Source: Chloroflexota bacterium (lineage in GTDB: Bacteria; Chloroflexota; UBA6077; CF-72). Taken from it: a DNA stretch of 41,696 nt. A model generated the notes under the pieces. It saw only the letters and a program-made list of their open reading frames with translations. It did no database searches and was not told the DNA's origin. The DNA is taken from contig JAFAOS010000115.1 in assembly GCA_019247515.1 (NCBI GenBank), positions 1-41,696 on the forward strand, read 5' to 3'. The position numbers were made by a program, and so were the translations under genes. Positions 9,701-16,687 of this stretch are shown here, piece after piece. The first letter of the stretch is position 1, and the number at the start of each line of letters is the position of its first letter.

Positions 9701-9824
9701 CGCCCCCGACTCCCCCGATGACCCGGGCTACCCCGGCATCGTGGGCTGGGCGCTGTTCAGCGGCAACCCGCAGTCGGTGACCGTGTCCATGCCCGCCACC
9801 CCCACGCCGGGCCCACGGCGCTAG
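6735..9824 (+). CDS. Exported protein with two glycine-rich domains and a YVTN-like beta-propeller
   Basis: 1029 residues. An Arg-rich start and hydrophobic stretch (about 28-46) end at AAAQA near residue 57, a Sec-type signal peptide. Residues 60-130 are a Ala/Thr/Pro linker. Residues about 139-395 and 398-650 are two copies of a glycine-rich unit. Each opens with a short beta segment (WTVPDGVKSIVADVSG; YQVPPGVTRVSAIVIGG) and continues as long Gly-Gly-x runs, like the Pfam glycine-rich domain family also found in ALK/LTK receptors. Residues 655-695 are a TPTPT linker, and 695-1020 a beta-propeller with repeated VAVAPDG-x-R/L-V/L-Y signatures. No LPXTG, PEP-CTERM or C-terminal anchor is visible, so it is probably released or loosely bound. 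The start is uncertain because no ribosome site precedes 6735; an in-frame GTG at 6750 is possible. A surface, adhesive or matrix role is inference. Confidence 0.82.
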   Translation: MLGPVAKQLLGSRVATVARRRRHPALRTGFPAALLLALLLLPIWGVPQGPPVAAAQAVAVATSTPTRAASATATLTPTRPASPTATATGASTATSTATSAATATPTGASTATATTTPTQAATVTATAAPGAAGTTQDTWTFEYTGEHLQSWTVPDGVKSIVADVSGGQGGGDYPDRSGQGGLGGRAIASLPVKGGETLTIYVGGAGGNGLDAAGWGWSDGGKGGYGGIYYDGYPGGGSSAVLSGDGLVVVASGGGGAGAGMQYGPLAGGGGNGGNGGSPAAQGGYGSAPSKTDYTGSGGPGGAAGCSGSPSDCGASDGGDGGTILGQTSGGGGGGGGYGGGNGGGGGGGGPAQLAAADVGGGGGGGGLSWVQKPAQAAAFGAQLAGGNGRVVLHAGASAETYGCTGSPDYYQVPPGVTRVSAIVIGGQGGMANSQLGRPGYGEEISGDITVHPDPDAALSVTVGCAGDNATNGGYGAGAGGPGGDSAPGICCSGGTGGGGSEVDIFRPSVTQPAIMAAGGGGVGGTASESNPLVAGGDGGDGGPRGNSGESGDDYGGHGGTGACESTANGGKGDSGGLGGGGGGGGGGGAYGGVDANYGPGGCGGGDGEWVSMGGGGGGAGGGFWDTSSVNDVTDTASGATGDGAVVLLAHPAPGTPTPTPTGTPQATPTHTPTPTRTPTPTNIPTPTETPVPSCRACAFAGTGDGAVTSIDLQQSGPALTPGPSLNVADSAITGVAVAPDGRRVYAVDGPGGQLFTIDPRQTPRLMNTLDLGGDLTSLSVAPNGSVLFVTDRSGSNLIEVAATDSPRVIGQVHIDGVGGAVASVPVASSVLPDNLHVYVSSTDDSVTVVDAQSMHVVDVIPDVGLNLRGVAASPDGARVYVAVASSQAQGGSGVAVLDTQSTPPHVVTTSALGWPHQPNAIAVAPDGSRLYLTDANRSIDVLDVQGDQLSLNSALEVTDPPDGIAIAPDGSRAYGACPTCYGGGVAEVAPDSPDDPGYPGIVGWALFSGNPQSVTVSMPATPTPGPRR
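6915..7120 (+). repeat. Thr/Ala/Pro-coding low-complexity linker
   Basis: Short degenerate repeats coding for Ala-Thr-Pro-Thr-type sequence between the signal peptide and the first glycine-rich domain. A second, purer TPTPT linker is coded at about 8700-8810. Both look like flexible, possibly glycosylated spacers and are part of the coding sequence. Confidence 0.7.
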
Positions 9825-9862
9825 TCACGGCGCTGGTGCTTGCGCTCGCCCGGCGGGCACTC

Positions 9863-9879
9863 ACCCGGTGCTGCCGGGT
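9863..9879 (+). terminator. GC-rich hairpin after the glycine-rich protein gene
   Basis: ACCCGG and CCGGGT (six-base-pair stem) flank a TGCTG loop, 39 bases after the stop at 9824. A further small inverted repeat, GCCCGGCGGGC, lies just before it. There is no U-tract, so intrinsic termination is only possible; mRNA stabilisation is an alternative. Confidence 0.25.
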
Positions 9880-9959
9880 ATGCTCGCCCGCGGGTGCAGC
9901 CGAATCGAGAATGTCACGAGCGGCGTCGAACCCTGTTCGAACTCCGGTTCAGGGTGTGC

Positions 9960-9965
9960 TTGACA
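9960..9965 (+). promoter_or_regulatory. -35-like box upstream of the oxidase-like gene
   Basis: A perfect TTGACA, 43 bases before the ATG at 10009. The expected -10 is poor: the best is GAGCAT at 9982-9987 with a 16-base spacer. Partly self-complementary sequence (ACCCTG/CAGGGT arms) lies just upstream at about 9930-9956. This may be a weak or activated promoter. Confidence 0.25.
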
Positions 9966-10008
9966 TGCCCCTGATACTGGAGAGCATCCGAAGGGTTTGG
10001 GGTCGGTC

Positions 10009-10500
10009 ATGGCTGGCAAGCAAGGTGATTTGGCGCTCCTCCAAGATCCGGTTGCACAGGAACTCCTGTCGTCGCGCGAGCCGGCACGGCTCGCATACAC
10101 CTGGGCGGACGGTAGTCCTCGTGTGATTCCGATCTGGTTCCACTGGAACGGTCGAGAGTTGATCATGGCAGGCCCGACGGATGCGCCGAAGATCAAGGCG
10201 CTGCGTAAGGACCCTCGAGTGGCGATCACGATCGATGCGGCTTCCAGTTGGCCCTACAAGGTCTTGCTCATTCGCGGCAAGGCTCGTGTCGACAAAGTCG
10301 ACGGCGTAGCGCCGGAGTACGCCCAGTGCGCCGCACGATACTTCGGTCCAGAGCAAGGTGCCGCATGGGTCGAGCAGATTGGGAAGTTGGACTCGAGCAT
10401 GATGCGGATCACGGTGAACCCCGAATGGGTCGCTTTGCTTGATTTCGAGCAGCGGTTCCCAAGCGCGATCGCTCGAAGGATGGCCGCGGCGGCAGGTTAG
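10009..10500 (+). CDS. Pyridoxamine-5'-phosphate-oxidase-like (FMN/F420 split-barrel) protein
   Basis: 163 residues from the ATG at 10009; a TTG twelve bases upstream is in frame but less likely. The sequence fits the PNPOx-like split beta-barrel family. Seen: LARYTW-like opening (ARLAYTWADGSPRVIPIWF), a central KIKALRKDPRVAITID stretch and a VLLIRGKARV strand, the order typical of small flavin- or F420-binding oxidoreductases. It would act as a cytoplasmic dimer on a small heterocyclic or quinone-like substrate. It stands alone: upstream is the glycine-rich protein gene and downstream the scar zone. Cofactor choice (FMN, F420 or heme) cannot be decided from sequence alone. Confidence 0.75.
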   Translation: MAGKQGDLALLQDPVAQELLSSREPARLAYTWADGSPRVIPIWFHWNGRELIMAGPTDAPKIKALRKDPRVAITIDAASSWPYKVLLIRGKARVDKVDGVAPEYAQCAARYFGPEQGAAWVEQIGKLDSSMMRITVNPEWVALLDFEQRFPSAIARRMAAAAG

Positions 10501-10531
10501 TTTCTTGCCAGCCATCCGCCTGTGTGCATCT

Positions 10532-10823
10532 AACAGCCGCCTCATCCGCGCTTTGCCAATGGTGCGCTCGCCCGATGAATCGTGCCCACGCGAAGGCCTG
10601 CTCCGTGGCATCCGACCTCAGACACTCGCCCACGGACGTCAGTGCGAAATACCGGTCGACCTCCTCACGGAAGACGCCGACGCTTGCGAGCGCGCGGCGG
10701 CGTTAGTGCCCGTAACCGGGGCCAGGTCGTCAGCCAGGCGCCGGCCGTCTTTGAGAGTCCGGCAAGCCCAAGTGATGCCGCGACGTGGATCACCTGCGAG
10801 ACCTTGTAGCCGTTGATTAGTCG
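10532..10823 (-). pseudogene. Decayed O-methyltransferase N-terminal dimerisation/HTH domain
   Basis: On the minus strand three consecutive segments in changing frames reproduce the N-terminal dimerisation domain of SAM-dependent O-methyltransferases of the acetylserotonin/hydroxyneurosporene type. Segment one, 10823 to about 10763, reads LINGYKVSQVIHVAASLGLA. Segment two, about 10770-10695, reads DGRRLADDLAPVTGTN. Segment three, about 10694-10532, reads ALASVGVFREE and then GECLRSDATEQAFAWARFIG. At least two frameshifts and a small deletion separate them. The catalytic Rossmann domain, which should follow for about 250 residues, is absent. No single open frame covers the region, so it cannot make a working enzyme. 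The family call rests on remembered consensus and is moderately sure. Confidence 0.55.
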
Positions 10824-11029
10824 TCAAGCACATAGTCAGCAAGCTCGGCTTCAGGTCGCGGCGCACAGGTCGCTGCGTGGGCGGTCGCGTCGCTGGCGCT
10901 CGCGGTCACCCGCTGAGGACTGCGGTGCGCTTTGCGCGGGAGCTGCTCCGTGTCGGCCACCACCGGCATCAAGTTCCACGTCCGGAGCCCAGCCGAGCGA
11001 GTCCCGCGACACCCCGGGAACTGGCGCGA
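10824..11029. other. Non-coding gap
   Basis: About 200 bases between the methyltransferase remnant and the macro-domain stop. Short frames exist on both strands, but none shows a ribosome site or family similarity. I see no RNA gene or clear repeat. Confidence 0.35.
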
Positions 11030-11452
11030 CTACAAAGACCAGACCTCGACGTACGGCAACGGCTGCAACTCCTCCTCGAGGATGACAAGCACGTCGTCCC
11101 AGCGGAGACCGCCAAGTCCAGCCGCGATCCGCGGCAGTGCAAGGCCCTCGAGCGGCAGTTGTGCGACGCCTCGAGCAGCGGCGCGCACCCACTCCAGGCG
11201 CGCTGAACCGCGCCCCAGCCGCCGCTGGGTGGCCATGTTGACGATGAGCCGGTCGGGGGCTTGATAGGCAAAAACCCCGCCAGGCTGCAGCCGACCCGAG
11301 CGGCACTCCTCGGCATAGGCTCGGTACATGGCCGGCCAGCGGCGGCGGAACTCCACGGCGATGCCGGCGGCCATGCTGCCGAGCGTGTTGACCCCGTGAC
11401 CGAGCGCCGGACAGCCGCTGGTGAACAGGTCCCCGGTACATTGGACGATCAT
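11030..11452 (-). CDS. Macro-domain (ADP-ribose-binding) protein
   Basis: 140 residues from the ATG at 11452; the frame stays open 32 codons upstream but without similarity. It is a complete stand-alone macro domain. Seen: an opening strand and loop (IVQCTGDLF), the ligand-loop motif GHGVNTLGSMAAGIA, then WPAMYRAYAEECRSGRLQPG, a strand with INMATQ-like sequence (LIVNMATQ), and the distal loop ALPRIAAGLGGLRWDDV. By family it binds ADP-ribose or removes ADP-ribose from targets, as in the DarG/TARG1/Poa1p-like branch. No DarT-like ADP-ribosyltransferase is next to it. It is the only intact gene in a scarred region, which could mean recent arrival or an independent repair/stress role. Confidence 0.8.
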   Translation of the reverse strand: MIVQCTGDLFTSGCPALGHGVNTLGSMAAGIAVEFRRRWPAMYRAYAEECRSGRLQPGGVFAYQAPDRLIVNMATQRRLGRGSARLEWVRAAARGVAQLPLEGLALPRIAAGLGGLRWDDVLVILEEELQPLPYVEVWSL

Positions 11453-12244
11453 GGCTGCGGAGCCTCGCTCAACTCGGCCATCGTCGCAGCTGGTCTCCAC
11501 TTGACGTACCGAATCGATGTCACGAGCGAGTCGAGCGGTTACAGCCACGAACGCAGCGGTGCGCCCGGTTGGAGACTGCTACAGGCGGCGTGTCTGCCGC
11601 GGGAGCCTGACGGGTACATCATACGGTTCGGCGAGTCCGCGTCCAGAACGATGCTGGGCGACGGCCTATGGCACGTCCATGGGATGATCGGCACGTTGCA
11701 GGGCGCTGCGTTTTTTTTGATGAACGCGTGCTGAGCGAGCCCGACCGCCAGCTAAGGATTCCATGTTACGGGAGTTCCAAATGGCGCCGGGATGTTGGCC
11801 AGGTCACGCACCCGCGCTGGAGGAAAATCGGGCCACTGTGCAGACGGCGAGCGACCGGCGTGCAGGTAACGATCCAGAAAGCGTTGCTCGAACAGGTCCA
11901 CCGCCCGCATACGCCGCTCTTCCATCGCGGCAAAGTCGCGACGCGGCCGAACTCGCCGCAACATCAGTCGGTCCGTTCTCTGCTTTACCGGAACAGATGT
12001 CATGCCTCAGTCTCGCACGCCCGCACCCGTCACCGGTAGTCTCCCTCAGCCGCGTATTGCGCAAAGGTCTTTAGGCTTCGACCCTTACGCATCTTGCTCC
12101 GCGTAACTGGAGTCTCTGGCTCTTGCGAACGGCGTTGGTGCCCCCTGACCGCTCAGCGCGTATGTTTTACGAACTGCCGCCGCGCCGATCCCTTCGAGAG
12201 ATGTGCTGGTTCGACAGTGCGGCCCGGTAACGTGCCAGGATCGA
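11453..12244. other. Low-coding scar region
   Basis: About 790 bases with no convincing gene. A run of eight T at 11711-11718 has no clear stem before it. Apart from the transposase-like scrap at about 11885-11970, I recognise nothing; frames on both strands are short and lack ribosome sites. It probably holds further decayed sequence. Confidence 0.4.
11885..11970 (-). pseudogene. Possible IS630-type transposase N-terminal scrap
   Basis: A minus-strand stretch reads RRDFAAMEERRMRAVDLFEQ, which resembles the start of IS630-family transposases, where this helix precedes a helix-turn-helix. The expected helix-turn-helix sequence does not follow; the frame continues with unrelated residues to a stop at 11752. 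No terminal inverted repeats or DDE domain are visible. The call rests on about twenty residues. Confidence 0.3.
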
Positions 12245-12261
12245 ATGCGCGTAATGCGCAT
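12245..12261 (-). terminator. Hairpin at the end of the importer operon
   Basis: ATGCGC and GCGCAT pair across a five-base loop, directly at the stop codon of the solute-binding gene (12261-12263, minus strand). No U-tract follows. It is a weak candidate for termination or 3'-end protection. Confidence 0.22.
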
Positions 12262-14444
12262 CAGGCCGTCAGGTAGTACGTGGACGGATGTGTTGCTCCT
12301 GGTGTTCGGCAGCGCGACCGCCAGGAAATTCGCTCCGGCTCATTCTTCATATTGCTGCGGATGATCCGCACGTTCGGCACCATCCCGACGGTGCCGATCA
12401 CCCACTGGTTGTCGACAATCAGCTGACGGATCTGTTTTGCGACTTCGAGGCGCGCGTCGGGCTGCAATGCCGCCGCCGATCGCAGGAGTTCCAACGCCTT
12501 GAGGAGGTCGGGATCGGTCGGCTTTTCGCCGGATGCGCCGTTGGTTGCGTACCATTGGGCATACAGCGGCCCGGTAAACGGTTCCGTTGGTTCCACGGGC
12601 ATCTCGTGGCGTGGAAACAGGAACAGGTCTTCGGTGCCCGCACCCCACACGTAGATGTGGTGCTGGTTATTCTGGGCGGTCGTCACAGCCAGGCTGCGCT
12701 CCGTATCCTTGATATCGCCCTGGATGCCAATCGCCTTCCATTGCTGAGTGATCATCTCCATCTGCTGCCCCCACGGAAGCATTGATGCAGCGACGGTGGT
12801 GATCTGGATGCGCAGGCGTCCCTGGCCATCCGTCCGCAGACGGTAGCCGTCGGAGTCCTTCTTGTCCAGCCCGATCTGATCGAGCATCGCGTTGGCCTTT
12901 TGCGGATCGTGCGTCGACCACATCGTCCGCCACTCAGGGCCGGGGCTATCCGGAGCATCGCTAGCCGGCGCCACGGAGCCGGGCGTCCCAGTCCCCAGGA
13001 AAAAGGCCTCGTTCAGCTGGTCACGATCGATGCCCAGCGACAGCGCGCGGCGAAAGTCTTTGTTCGTCAGCCATTTCGCCACCTCCGGGTCATCGCGGTA
13101 CGACAGGTTGACCTGGAGGCTGGTTTGCGCTGTTTCCGCCTGCGGATCGAGACGGACCGTGTAATCACCCTTGGGCTGATTGTCCAGGAAGGCGGGCAGC
13201 TTGGTGAGGTCCATGTGGCGGGTCTGCTCGTCGAGTTCGCCTGCCATGGCTTTCAGGTTGGCTACCTCGAGGCTCTCGACAAGCGTCAATGAAACTTTGT
13301 CGATATACGGTAGCTGATTGCCCTGCGTGTCCACCGCCCAGAAGTACGGGTTGCGTTCGAGTGTCCAGCTGGCGGTGGTGATCGGCGTGACGGTCCGCCA
13401 GGGCGTCATTACCGGGCACTCTGGATTGAGCTGGTAGTTCTGCTTCAGCTTGATGAGCTCGACCCAGGTGTTCAGGCCGGCCGCGGCGACCGCCTGGTCG
13501 AGCTGGGCCTGCTGCGTGTATTTGGGATGAAACTGCTTCAAGTAGTGGGCGGGTGCGTAGCCACCCTGAAATGGCCCATTCTGGGTACTGCCCAACGAAA
13601 AGCCAGCGCCGATGGTCGTGAAGCCCGAGAGCATGTCGACGAACAGCGGGTAGGCGTCCTCGAACTTGAATGCGGCGGTGTAGTCGTCGATCTTTTCGAG
13701 CGTCCCCGGCTTGCCATTGACGCTGAACTCCGGAGTCCCACTCGGAACGAGGTCTTTGTTGGAGTACAGGTCCTGATACCAGAACACCATGTCATCCGCA
13801 TTGAAAGGCTGGCCATCCGACCACTTCGCCCCCTTACGCAACGTCACGGTGATGGTCTTGCCGTCTTCGCTCACATTCCACGCGCTGGCCAGAGATGGCA
13901 CGATCTTGACACCGGTGTAGTCGACAAAAATGAGCTTGTCTGTCGACATGATGCGGTTCATGTTCTCGCCATCAGCCGGACCGGTGAATGCGCGACGCCA
14001 CGTGCCGCCGTACTGGCCAATGTCGCGTAACGGCTGTAAGACCATTGGGTCGCTTGGCAAGCGCTGGTCTACGGGTGGGAGCTGGCCCGCCTGAACGAGC
14101 TGCGCCAGCATCGGCGCTTCGTTGAACTTCGTAGGCATCATGGCTGGATCGGTGACGATCGTGGCGCCTTCGAGCTTGCCCACGAGTTGGGCACCCAGCT
14201 GATTCTGCGCGGCAGCGGGTGTCGCGACGCCGCCGGCAGGAGCCGGCGCGCCGGCCGCTGCCGGCGCCTGGGTTGGCGCGGCTGGGGCGGCCGAAGTCGA
14301 GGGTTGCGTCGGTGCAGCCGCGGGCGGAGCCGGCGGGGTCGGTTGCGAGCACGCCGCGAGGACGGAAACGACCGCGGCGCTCGAGCCGCTGAGCAGCAGG
14401 CGACGGCGAGAAACGAGGTTCTCAGGATGCAACGGGTCTCCCAT
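12261..14444 (-). CDS. ABC transporter solute-binding lipoprotein, family 5 (large oligopeptide type)
   Basis: 727 residues, longer than the usual 500-600 of DppA/OppA. Twin-arginine-like leader (SRRRLLLSG at 12-20) and a lipobox ending at Cys32 (VLAAC), then a low-complexity Ala/Pro linker to about residue 75. The mature part is an SBP_bac_5 domain: GGTWRRAFTGP, ITVTLRKGAKWSDGQPFNADDMVFWYQD and FRRALSLGIDRDQLNEAFF are characteristic. It would be anchored outside the membrane and deliver a peptide-like or other large solute to the permeases coded just upstream. An AGGGAGG site lies about ten bases before the ATG. It is the last gene of the minus-strand operon, 54 bases after the ATPase stop. 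The large size matches the long extracytoplasmic loop in the partner permease. Confidence 0.9.
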   Translation of the reverse strand: MGDPLHPENLVSRRRLLLSGSSAAVVSVLAACSQPTPPAPPAAAPTQPSTSAAPAAPTQAPAAAGAPAPAGGVATPAAAQNQLGAQLVGKLEGATIVTDPAMMPTKFNEAPMLAQLVQAGQLPPVDQRLPSDPMVLQPLRDIGQYGGTWRRAFTGPADGENMNRIMSTDKLIFVDYTGVKIVPSLASAWNVSEDGKTITVTLRKGAKWSDGQPFNADDMVFWYQDLYSNKDLVPSGTPEFSVNGKPGTLEKIDDYTAAFKFEDAYPLFVDMLSGFTTIGAGFSLGSTQNGPFQGGYAPAHYLKQFHPKYTQQAQLDQAVAAAGLNTWVELIKLKQNYQLNPECPVMTPWRTVTPITTASWTLERNPYFWAVDTQGNQLPYIDKVSLTLVESLEVANLKAMAGELDEQTRHMDLTKLPAFLDNQPKGDYTVRLDPQAETAQTSLQVNLSYRDDPEVAKWLTNKDFRRALSLGIDRDQLNEAFFLGTGTPGSVAPASDAPDSPGPEWRTMWSTHDPQKANAMLDQIGLDKKDSDGYRLRTDGQGRLRIQITTVAASMLPWGQQMEMITQQWKAIGIQGDIKDTERSLAVTTAQNNQHHIYVWGAGTEDLFLFPRHEMPVEPTEPFTGPLYAQWYATNGASGEKPTDPDLLKALELLRSAAALQPDARLEVAKQIRQLIVDNQWVIGTVGMVPNVRIIRSNMKNEPERISWRSRCRTPGATHPSTYYLTA

Positions 14445-14498
14445 GTCGACGGGCCCTCCCTCAAAAATAAGATTGTTTACAGAAAGTGGCAGCGTGAA

Positions 14499-15623
14499 TC
14501 AGTCGCAGTTGCCCTGTACCTCCACCCCTGGCAGGTTCAGCTCATGCGCACGGTGACAGCGCACGAACCGACCTGGCTCGATTTCTTCCCAGACTGGCGC
14601 GACGGTTCTGCACGTTTCGACCGCGTACTGACACCGCGGATGAAAGTAGCAGCCGCTTGGAGGCGCCGCCGGATTAGCGACTTCGCCTTGCAGTGGTACC
14701 CGCTGGCGGTGCGCTCCGTTGACGTCATTGCTCCCCGATGTGACCGGGCTGGCGCCGCGCCGACCACGCGGCCGCGCGCGCGGGTCCGGCTCCGGAATGG
14801 ACGAGAGCAGCGCGGCCGTATAGGGATGCTTCGGGACTGAGAACAGCGGCTGGCTCTCGGCCAGCTCGACTATCTGTCCGACGTACATCACCGCCACGCG
14901 ATCGCTGATATGTTTGACAACGCTGAGATCGTGAGCCACGAACAGATACGTCAGGCCAAGACGCTCCTGCAATTCCAGCAGAAGGTTCAGGATCTGCGCC
15001 TGCACCGACACATCGAGCGCGGAGACGGCCTCGTCAGCGACGACCAGACGCGGGTTGAGTGCCAACGCGCGCGCGATCCCAATCCGCTGCCGTTGTCCAC
15101 CGCTGAACGCATGCGGAAAGCGACGCATGAACTCGGGCCGCAGGCCCACCAGCCGCAACAGCTCTGCAACCCGGTCGATGCGCTCGTGCCGGTTGCCGAT
15201 TCCGTGCACCAACAGCGGCTCGCCGACGATGTCGAGCAGTGTCATGCGCGGGTTCAGCGACGAAAAGGGATCCTGAAAAATCATCTGCATCTCGCGTCGC
15301 AGGGGCCGCAAGCTGCTGCGCGGCACTGCCGCCACGTCCACAATGTTGCCGCTTCCGGCTCGAAACAGGACCTGCCCGGCCGTAGGGTCGACTGCGCGCA
15401 AGACGCAGCGCGCGGTCGTTGTCTTCCCGCAGCCGCTCTCGCCGACCAACGCGAGTGTCTCACCTGGTTCGAGGTGGAAGCTCACGTCGTCGACCGCGCG
15501 CACCTGACCGACTTCGCGCCGGAAGAATCCGGTGCGAATCGGAAAGAATTTCTGGAGATGACGCACTTCCAGGAGTGCGCCGACGCGCATGACTTCAGGG
15601 CTGCCGTTCTGGCTAGCCAACAC
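14499..15623 (-). CDS. ABC transporter ATP-binding protein, DppF/OppF type
   Basis: 374 residues. Seen: Walker [12 protein letters not shown]-loop in [14 protein letters not shown], signature [15 protein letters not shown], Walker [13 protein letters not shown] and the H-loop [10 protein letters not shown]. The C-terminal oligopeptide-ATPase tail has a Cys-rich patch ([14 protein letters not shown]), a place where an Fe-S cluster occurs in some DppD/DppF proteins. It powers the importer from the cytoplasmic face together with the ATPase at 15613-16683. The GTG at 15623 overlaps the preceding gene by eleven bases, typical of translational coupling; an ATG at 15590 is an alternative start that loses only eleven residues. 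Confidence 0.92.
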   Translation of the reverse strand: MLASQNGSPEVMRVGALLEVRHLQKFFPIRTGFFRREVGQVRAVDDVSFHLEPGETLALVGESGCGKTTTARCVLRAVDPTAGQVLFRAGSGNIVDVAAVPRSSLRPLRREMQMIFQDPFSSLNPRMTLLDIVGEPLLVHGIGNRHERIDRVAELLRLVGLRPEFMRRFPHAFSGGQRQRIGIARALALNPRLVVADEAVSALDVSVQAQILNLLLELQERLGLTYLFVAHDLSVVKHISDRVAVMYVGQIVELAESQPLFSVPKHPYTAALLSSIPEPDPRARPRGRRGASPVTSGSNDVNGAHRQRVPLQGEVANPAAPPSGCYFHPRCQYAVETCRTVAPVWEEIEPGRFVRCHRAHELNLPGVEVQGNCD

Positions 15624-16683
15624 GAGAATCGGTCGCCGCGACGCCGGCCGCCCCGTTCGTAGCCAGAGGCTGGTACAGAAAGCAGCTCGCGCGCTGGCGC
15701 TCTGTTACCGAGAGGAGCTCCGGCTCGTGGGCATCGCAAATGCCAGGCATGAAGCTCGGACAGCGCGGGTGAAATGGGCAACCCGTCGGCCGGTTGTAGG
15801 GATGCGGGATGGATCCGCTGATGGTCGGGAGTTTCGCTCTTGGTGCAGAGTGGACGCTCGGTATCGATTGCAACAAGAGCTGGGTATACGGGTGCTTTGG
15901 CGCGTGGAAGATGTCGTCGACTGGACCTTCTTCGACAACGCGGCCCAGGTACATCACGACCACGTCATCCGCCATTTCGGCGACGACACCCAGGTTGTGC
16001 GTAATGAGAATGATGGCCATGCCGTTTTGTTCCTGCAGATCCCACAACAGGTCCAGAATCTGAGCCTGGGTGGTCACATCCAAGGCGGTGGTCGGCTCAT
16101 CCGCAATCAGCAGCTTCGGATCGCAGGAGAGCGCCATGGCGATCATGGCTCTCTGTCGCAGGCCACCGCTCAGCTGGAATGCATACTCGTCCATGCGCTC
16201 CTCAGCGCGAGGGATGCCGACGCGGCGAAGCAGCTCGATGCCGCGGTCGCGTGCCTCCCGCTTGCTGACCTTGCGATGGAACTGGATGGCTTCGACGATC
16301 TGATTGCCAATGGTGTGCACTGGACTGAAGGACGCCATAGGCTCTTGGAAGACGTAGGCGATGAGGCCGGTGCGGATCGAACGGATCTCTCGACCGCTCG
16401 GTGGCAGCGTGACGAGATCCACCTCACGGTCAGTGGCGGGAATCGCGTGCAACAAGATTTGACCGCCGACGATACGGCCGGGGTCCTCAACAATGCGCAG
16501 GATAGATCGGGCCGTCACGCTCTTACCGCAACCAGACTCGCCTACAATGCCGAGCGTTCGTCCAGCGTAGACGTCGAAGCTGGTCCCATCCACCGCCTTC
16601 ACGACGCCCTCGTCCGAAAGGAAATACGTCTTCAGATCGCGAACGGAAAGCAACGGAGGGTGGGGCCTGGCCGGCAGCGTCAT
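15613..16683 (-). CDS. ABC transporter ATP-binding protein, DppD/OppD type
   Basis: 356 residues from the ATG at 16683, five bases after the permease stop; a 14-codon upstream extension exists but would start inside the permease gene. Seen: Walker [12 protein letters not shown]-loop [13 protein letters not shown], signature [15 protein letters not shown], Walker [13 protein letters not shown] and H-loop ITHNLGVV. The oligopeptide-ATPase C-terminal motif GCPFHPRCP is present. The signature has Leu where Gln is more common in the family, which is tolerated in DppD proteins. It pairs with the DppF-like subunit to drive uptake. Confidence 0.92.
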   Translation of the reverse strand: MTLPARPHPPLLSVRDLKTYFLSDEGVVKAVDGTSFDVYAGRTLGIVGESGCGKSVTARSILRIVEDPGRIVGGQILLHAIPATDREVDLVTLPPSGREIRSIRTGLIAYVFQEPMASFSPVHTIGNQIVEAIQFHRKVSKREARDRGIELLRRVGIPRAEERMDEYAFQLSGGLRQRAMIAMALSCDPKLLIADEPTTALDVTTQAQILDLLWDLQEQNGMAIILITHNLGVVAEMADDVVVMYLGRVVEEGPVDDIFHAPKHPYTQLLLQSIPSVHSAPRAKLPTISGSIPHPYNRPTGCPFHPRCPSFMPGICDAHEPELLSVTERQRASCFLYQPLATNGAAGVAATDSRVG

Positions 16684-16687
16684 GGCG

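Noticed and set aside
11711..11718. Run of eight T as an intrinsic terminator
   Set aside because: No adequate GC-rich stem immediately before it on either strand, and no clear gene end nearby.
12094..12276. Small plus-strand frame near the importer operon end
   Set aside because: No ribosome site or similarity; overlaps the stop of the binding protein gene.
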